DNA of 9,324 nucleotides from Propionibacteriaceae bacterium (lineage in GTDB: Bacteria; Actinomycetota; Actinomycetes; Propionibacteriales; Propionibacteriaceae), in assembly GCA_031272685.1 (NCBI GenBank), contig JAISTI010000093.1, positions 1-9,324 on the forward strand, read 5' to 3'. The translations under genes were made by a program, and so were the position numbers. Positions 7,247 through 9,324 of the stretch are shown here, in pieces. Numbering within the stretch: the first letter of the stretch is position 1; each line of letters begins with the position of its first letter. The notes below the pieces were generated by a model that worked only from the letters and a program-made list of their open reading frames with translations, had not been told where the DNA came from and made no database searches.

Positions 7247-8140
7247 GTGGATTTGTCAGGAGTGCGCCGCGGGCCGCTGCAGCCGGGGGAGCGCGTCACC
7301 CTCATCGACCCGAAAGGCCGGCGCCATTCCGTCGTGCTGAAAACCGGCGGCATCTGGCACACCACCAAGGGTGTCGTCCAGCACGACGACTTGATCGGCG
7401 GCCCCGACGGGCAGGTGGTGGTTTCCGCCGCCGGTATGGAGTTCCTGGCCTTCCGCCCCACCATGCGCGAGCACACCGTCTCCATGAAGCGCGGGGCGAC
7501 GATCATCTACCCCAAGGACGCGGCCGAAATCCTCACCGAAGGCGACATTTTCCCCGGCGCGCGGGTGCTGGAGGCAGGCGCGGGCTCCGGGGCGCTGAGC
7601 ATCTTCCTGCTGCGCGCGATCGGCGCCGAAGGCAAGCTCTATTCGTATGAGGCGCGCTCCGACTTCGCGCAAATCGCCCGCCAGAACGTGGAAACCTTCT
7701 TCGGGCAGCCCCATCCGGCGTGGGAGCTTACCGTGGGGGAGCTGAACGACGCGGTCAAAGACGAGCCGGTGGACCGGGCCGTCCTGGACATGCTCGCCCC
7801 CTGGGACTGCGTGGACGCCGTCGGCCGGGTGTTGGAGCCCGGCGGCATCCTCACCTGCTATGTGACCACCGCCACCCAGTTGGGGCGGGTCATGGACACC
7901 TTGCGGGTGCATGGCGGCTTCACCGAACCGGAGGCCCGCGAAATCAGCATCCGGCTCTGGCATGGGGAAGGGCTGGCCATCCGGCCGGGGCACACCGCCA
8001 CCGGCCATACGGGCTTCCTGATTTTCGCCCGGAGGCTCGCGCCCGGTGTGGCCGCGCCTATGCGCCGCCGCCGTCCCGCGCCCGGCGCGTACGGCCCGGA
8101 CTACACCGGCCCGCGTCCTTTCGGCGTGGAAGGCGCCTAA
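7247..8140 (+). CDS. trmI: tRNA (adenine-58-N1)-methyltransferase TrmI
   Basis: The 297-aa product is a SAM-dependent enzyme that makes m1A58 in the T-loop of tRNA. It closely resembles mycobacterial TrmI (Rv2118c). The N-terminal beta-rich domain (about 1-70) includes GERVTLIDPKGRRHSV. The catalytic Rossmann domain (about 85-265) has IIYPKDAAEIL (86-96), SAM motif I VLEAGAGSGALS (107-118), the acidic YSYEAR (132-137) and the active-site LDMLAPWD (180-187). Y88 and D181 match the tyrosine and aspartate reported as important in Thermus TrmI. GHTGFLIFARRLAPG (253-267) is a family hallmark. The Arg/Pro-rich tail (271-297) is a lineage extension. The GTG start is 10 nt after metH, with AGGA at 7235-7238. 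The TAA stop overlaps the stop codon of the convergent surface-protein gene. Confidence 0.96.
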   Translation: MDLSGVRRGPLQPGERVTLIDPKGRRHSVVLKTGGIWHTTKGVVQHDDLIGGPDGQVVVSAAGMEFLAFRPTMREHTVSMKRGATIIYPKDAAEILTEGDIFPGARVLEAGAGSGALSIFLLRAIGAEGKLYSYEARSDFAQIARQNVETFFGQPHPAWELTVGELNDAVKDEPVDRAVLDMLAPWDCVDAVGRVLEPGGILTCYVTTATQLGRVMDTLRVHGGFTEPEAREISIRLWHGEGLAIRPGHTATGHTGFLIFARRLAPGVAAPMRRRRPAPGAYGPDYTGPRPFGVEGA

Positions 8141-8147
8141 CCGCGCC
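8132..8147. terminator. Weak hairpin enclosing both convergent stop codons
   Basis: GGCGC (8132-8136) pairs with GCGCC (8143-8147), and the 6-nt loop CTAACC contains the trmI stop (TAA, plus strand) and the surface-gene stop (TAG, minus strand). The 5-bp GC stem could act as a bidirectional roadblock. There is no T-tract on either side, so a classical intrinsic terminator is doubtful. It is the only hairpin I see at the junction. Confidence 0.25.
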
Positions 8148-9324
8148 GCCGGGAGACGGCCAGCGCCGCCGCGCCAACCGATATCAGCATCGCCCCCGTT
8201 GCCGCACCCAGGCCGGGATCGGTTCCGGTGACCGGCAACTCCCGGGCGCGGGGGGAGGCGCTGGCGCTGGGCGATGGGTCGGCCGTCCCGCTGAGCGCGG
8301 GGGAAGGCTCTGGGGTTTCCGGGGGCTGCGTAGTGCTGGTGGTCACCGGAGTCGGGTCTACCGGATCGAGATCGGTGGGGGTGGCGCTCGGCCCGGCGGA
8401 AGGCCCGGCGGCCGAAGGGCTGAAAGTCGGTTCGGGCGTGGTGGAGGGAGTTGGATCCGGGTCGTCGCCGACGGCGAACCCGGCGTAGACCTTCAGGTCG
8501 GAGCGCACATCGGAGAAGTCTTTGTCCCAGCCGGTGAAGTGCCAGCGGGAGACCGCCGGGACGGCCGGCGCGTGGGCCGCACTACCATGCGCCACCGTCT
8601 CCGTCTTCAACAAAACCCCTTGCCACCCGAAGAATTCAACGGTGTGGCGTCTGCCGGTGTAGCTGCCGAACACCTCCAGATTCGCGGTGATGGACGAAAA
8701 GTCTTTGTCCCAGCCGGAGAAGCTGAACCCGGCAAAGACCGGCACTTCCGGCGCGGCGGCCGGCTCGCGGTAGGCGACCACCCGGTTGGTGACCCGCTGG
8801 CTGCCGTCCGGAAGGGTCAAGATGAACTTGACATCGAAGGTAACGGGGATGAACCGGGCCACGTAGGTTCTGGCGGCCCAAAGGCCGGAGCCGGCGTCCT
8901 TCCGCGGAACCAAACGCGTGTCGGAGGTGAGGAAGGTGTTGTCCAAATACCACCCCAGGAATGTGTAGCCCTCCGAGGCCGGCGCCGCCGTGGCGCCTTC
9001 TGCCGTCCCGCTCACTTGGGGGACTTCCTCGGTGAACCGGGCTTTCGGGCTGGTTTCCGGGCCCCGCACCGTCCCGGTGTCGCGGGGGGCGGCCTCGTAG
9101 GCCAGGGTGGCGGTGAGTTCTTGCCACTGGGCGTAAAGAGTCTGGGCGTTGCCGGTGGTGACGATGTACTCCGCGCCCGGTTTGTAGCCCTTCGGGTTTT
9201 CGCAAACGCCGGGGTCGGGGCAGGTGTTCCAGCCGGTTAACTGGTATCCCATGCGGGCGAAGGGAACCTCGGGCCGGGTCAGCGTGTTGGGGTTGCTGCC
9301 GCGGACGATTAGGAAGTCGGCGTC
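8137..9324 (-). CDS. LPXTG-anchored cell-wall surface protein with InlB/Flg_new-like repeats (C-terminal part)
   Basis: The frame is open to the right edge, so the start and signal peptide lie outside the window. The 395 visible residues are the C-terminus of a sortase-anchored protein. Counting the first visible residue as 1, four modules resemble the Listeria-Bacteroides (InlB B / Flg_new) beta-grasp repeat: about 9-67 (MGYQLTGWNT...TLYAQW), 68-159 (EGYTFLGWYLDN), 160-224 (FSFSGWDKDFSS) and 225-285 (WHFTGWDKDFSD). A Pro/Thr/Ser-rich wall-spanning stalk follows (286-362). LPVTG is at 363-367, then a hydrophobic segment (about 372-391) and the tail SRRRG. The only cysteines, C35 and C41, sit in module 1. 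The met codon at 9252 is internal to a module and is not a likely start. Binding target unknown; an adhesin or host-contact role is inference. The gene is convergent with trmI and overlaps it by 4 bp. Confidence 0.9.
   Translation of the reverse strand, partial: DADFLIVRGSNPNTLTRPEVPFARMGYQLTGWNTCPDPGVCENPKGYKPGAEYIVTTGNAQTLYAQWQELTATLAYEAAPRDTGTVRGPETSPKARFTEEVPQVSGTAEGATAAPASEGYTFLGWYLDNTFLTSDTRLVPRKDAGSGLWAARTYVARFIPVTFDVKFILTLPDGSQRVTNRVVAYREPAAAPEVPVFAGFSFSGWDKDFSSITANLEVFGSYTGRRHTVEFFGWQGVLLKTETVAHGSAAHAPAVPAVSRWHFTGWDKDFSDVRSDLKVYAGFAVGDDPDPTPSTTPEPTFSPSAAGPSAGPSATPTDLDPVDPTPVTTSTTQPPETPEPSPALSGTADPSPSASASPRARELPVTGTDPGLGAATGAMLISVGAAALAVSRRRG
8140..8238 (-). other. Sortase cell-wall sorting signal (LPVTG, membrane segment, Arg tail)
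   Basis: The codons at 8238-8224 read LPVTG, the canonical sortase substrate motif. After TDPG comes a roughly 20-residue hydrophobic Ala/Gly/Leu/Ile stretch and the basic C-terminus SRRRG. The order and spacing match class A/E sortase substrates. The protein would be cleaved between T and G and joined to peptidoglycan, which requires a sortase encoded elsewhere. Confidence 0.93.
8239..8469 (-). repeat. Low-complexity Pro/Thr/Ser stalk region
   Basis: These 77 codons encode a Pro-, Ser-, Thr- and Ala-rich linker with Asp/Glu and no aromatic residue except one Phe. A 10-nt repeat, GGCCCGGCGG (plus strand 8390-8399 and 8402-8411, period 12 nt), encodes a duplicated AGPS-type unit. Such stalks span the peptidoglycan layer and often vary in length between strains. 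Confidence 0.7.
8470..8652 (-). repeat. Surface-protein repeat module 4 (61 aa)
   Basis: The module runs from RRHTVEFFGW to KVYAGFAV. It has the standard form of this repeat: TVEFFGWQGVLLKTETV, then APAVPAVSRWHFTGWDKDFSDV and a closing strand. It shares a 19-nt identical segment with the preceding module (plus strand 8516-8534 against 8699-8717), exactly 183 nt apart, which is 61 codons. Confidence 0.75.
8653..8847 (-). repeat. Surface-protein repeat module 3 (65 aa)
   Basis: The module runs from PVTFDVKFIL to GSYTG. It keeps the pattern of module 4: two beta strands, a Pro/Ala turn, FSFSGWDKDFSSI and a closing strand LEVFGSY. The DNA for GWDKDF is identical in the two modules (AAGTCTTTGTCCCAGCCGG on the plus strand), while the rest has diverged, so this is an old duplication or a recent local conversion. 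Confidence 0.75.
8848..9123 (-). repeat. Surface-protein repeat module 2 (divergent, about 92 aa)
   Basis: EGYTFLGWYLDN (118-129) is a typical GYTFxGWYxD core of the Flg_new/InlB B repeat. The closing strand is probably RTYVARF (152-158). The upstream half (68-117) is longer than usual, rich in Thr, Glu and Ala, and weakly conserved, so the module edges are uncertain. Confidence 0.6.
9124..9324 (-). repeat. Surface-protein repeat module 1 (cut by window edge), with a two-cysteine loop
   Basis: NTLTRPEVPFARMGYQLTGW leads into a loop and then AGAEYIVTTG-type and TLYAQW strands, a classic repeat ending. (The visible residues before that ending read PGAEYIVTTGNAQ.) The loop contains CPDPGVC (35-41), the only two cysteines in the visible protein. 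More modules may lie beyond the edge. Confidence 0.65.

Noticed and set aside
7720..9240. 506-aa plus-strand open frame spanning the end of trmI and the surface gene
   Set aside because: Its first part is trmI out of frame and the rest is the antisense of a clear LPXTG protein. The composition is Gly/Arg-rich with no domain.
9250..9252. ATG at 9252 as the start of the surface protein
   Set aside because: The frame is open through the window edge, and the upstream residues (NTLTRPEVPFAR) are part of the same repeat module. No signal peptide follows this Met.
1..9324. CRISPR array, tRNA/rRNA genes, insertion sequence or phage attachment site
   Set aside because: Coding sequence fills almost the entire window. 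No regularly spaced repeats, cloverleaf, transposase or terminal inverted repeats were seen.

Overview
The window looks like a chromosomal core-gene segment from a high-G+C actinobacterium. The reading frames are strongly GC-rich at third positions, with GTG and TTG starts. PriA has degenerate helicase motifs, as is known for actinobacteria. MetH and TrmI resemble the mycobacterial versions, and the surface protein ends in a classical LPXTG sorting signal. I cannot name the genus. An LPXTG protein with InlB/'Listeria-Bacteroides' type repeats would fit a host-associated lineage such as Actinomycetaceae or Propionibacteriaceae, but that is inference.

Layout. Positions 1-870 (minus strand) hold the N-terminal 290 codons of priA, which runs off the left edge. 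A 41-bp divergent gap (871-911) carries a -10-like box placed for leaderless transcription of fmt and, on the other strand, the priA ribosome binding site. Positions 912-8140 (plus strand) form one tightly packed gene string: fmt, rsmB, rpe, metH and trmI, with junctions of -8, +9, +3 and +10 nt. Positions 8137-9324 (minus strand) hold the C-terminal 395 residues of an LPXTG cell-wall protein that runs off the right edge. Its stop codon overlaps the trmI stop codon, so the convergent genes share 4 bp. No stretch longer than about 50 bp is non-coding. I see no tRNA, rRNA, CRISPR, insertion sequence or riboswitch.

How the genes fit together. Four of the five operon genes belong to one-carbon, methionine or SAM biology joined to translation. 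Fmt uses 10-formyl-THF to formylate initiator Met-tRNA. MetH uses 5-methyl-THF and cobalamin to remake methionine, the precursor of SAM. RsmB and TrmI use SAM to methylate 16S rRNA and tRNA. Rpe (pentose phosphate pathway) is the metabolic outsider, although rsmB-rpe adjacency is common in actinobacteria. From memory, the arrangement looks like two conserved actinobacterial neighbourhoods (priA-fmt-rsmB-rpe and metH...trmI) joined end to end, with priA flipped. I do not see a wholly new system. The points most worth checking are the leaderless promoter, the fused operon, the 4-bp convergent stop overlap and the repeat-containing adhesin at the operon's edge.
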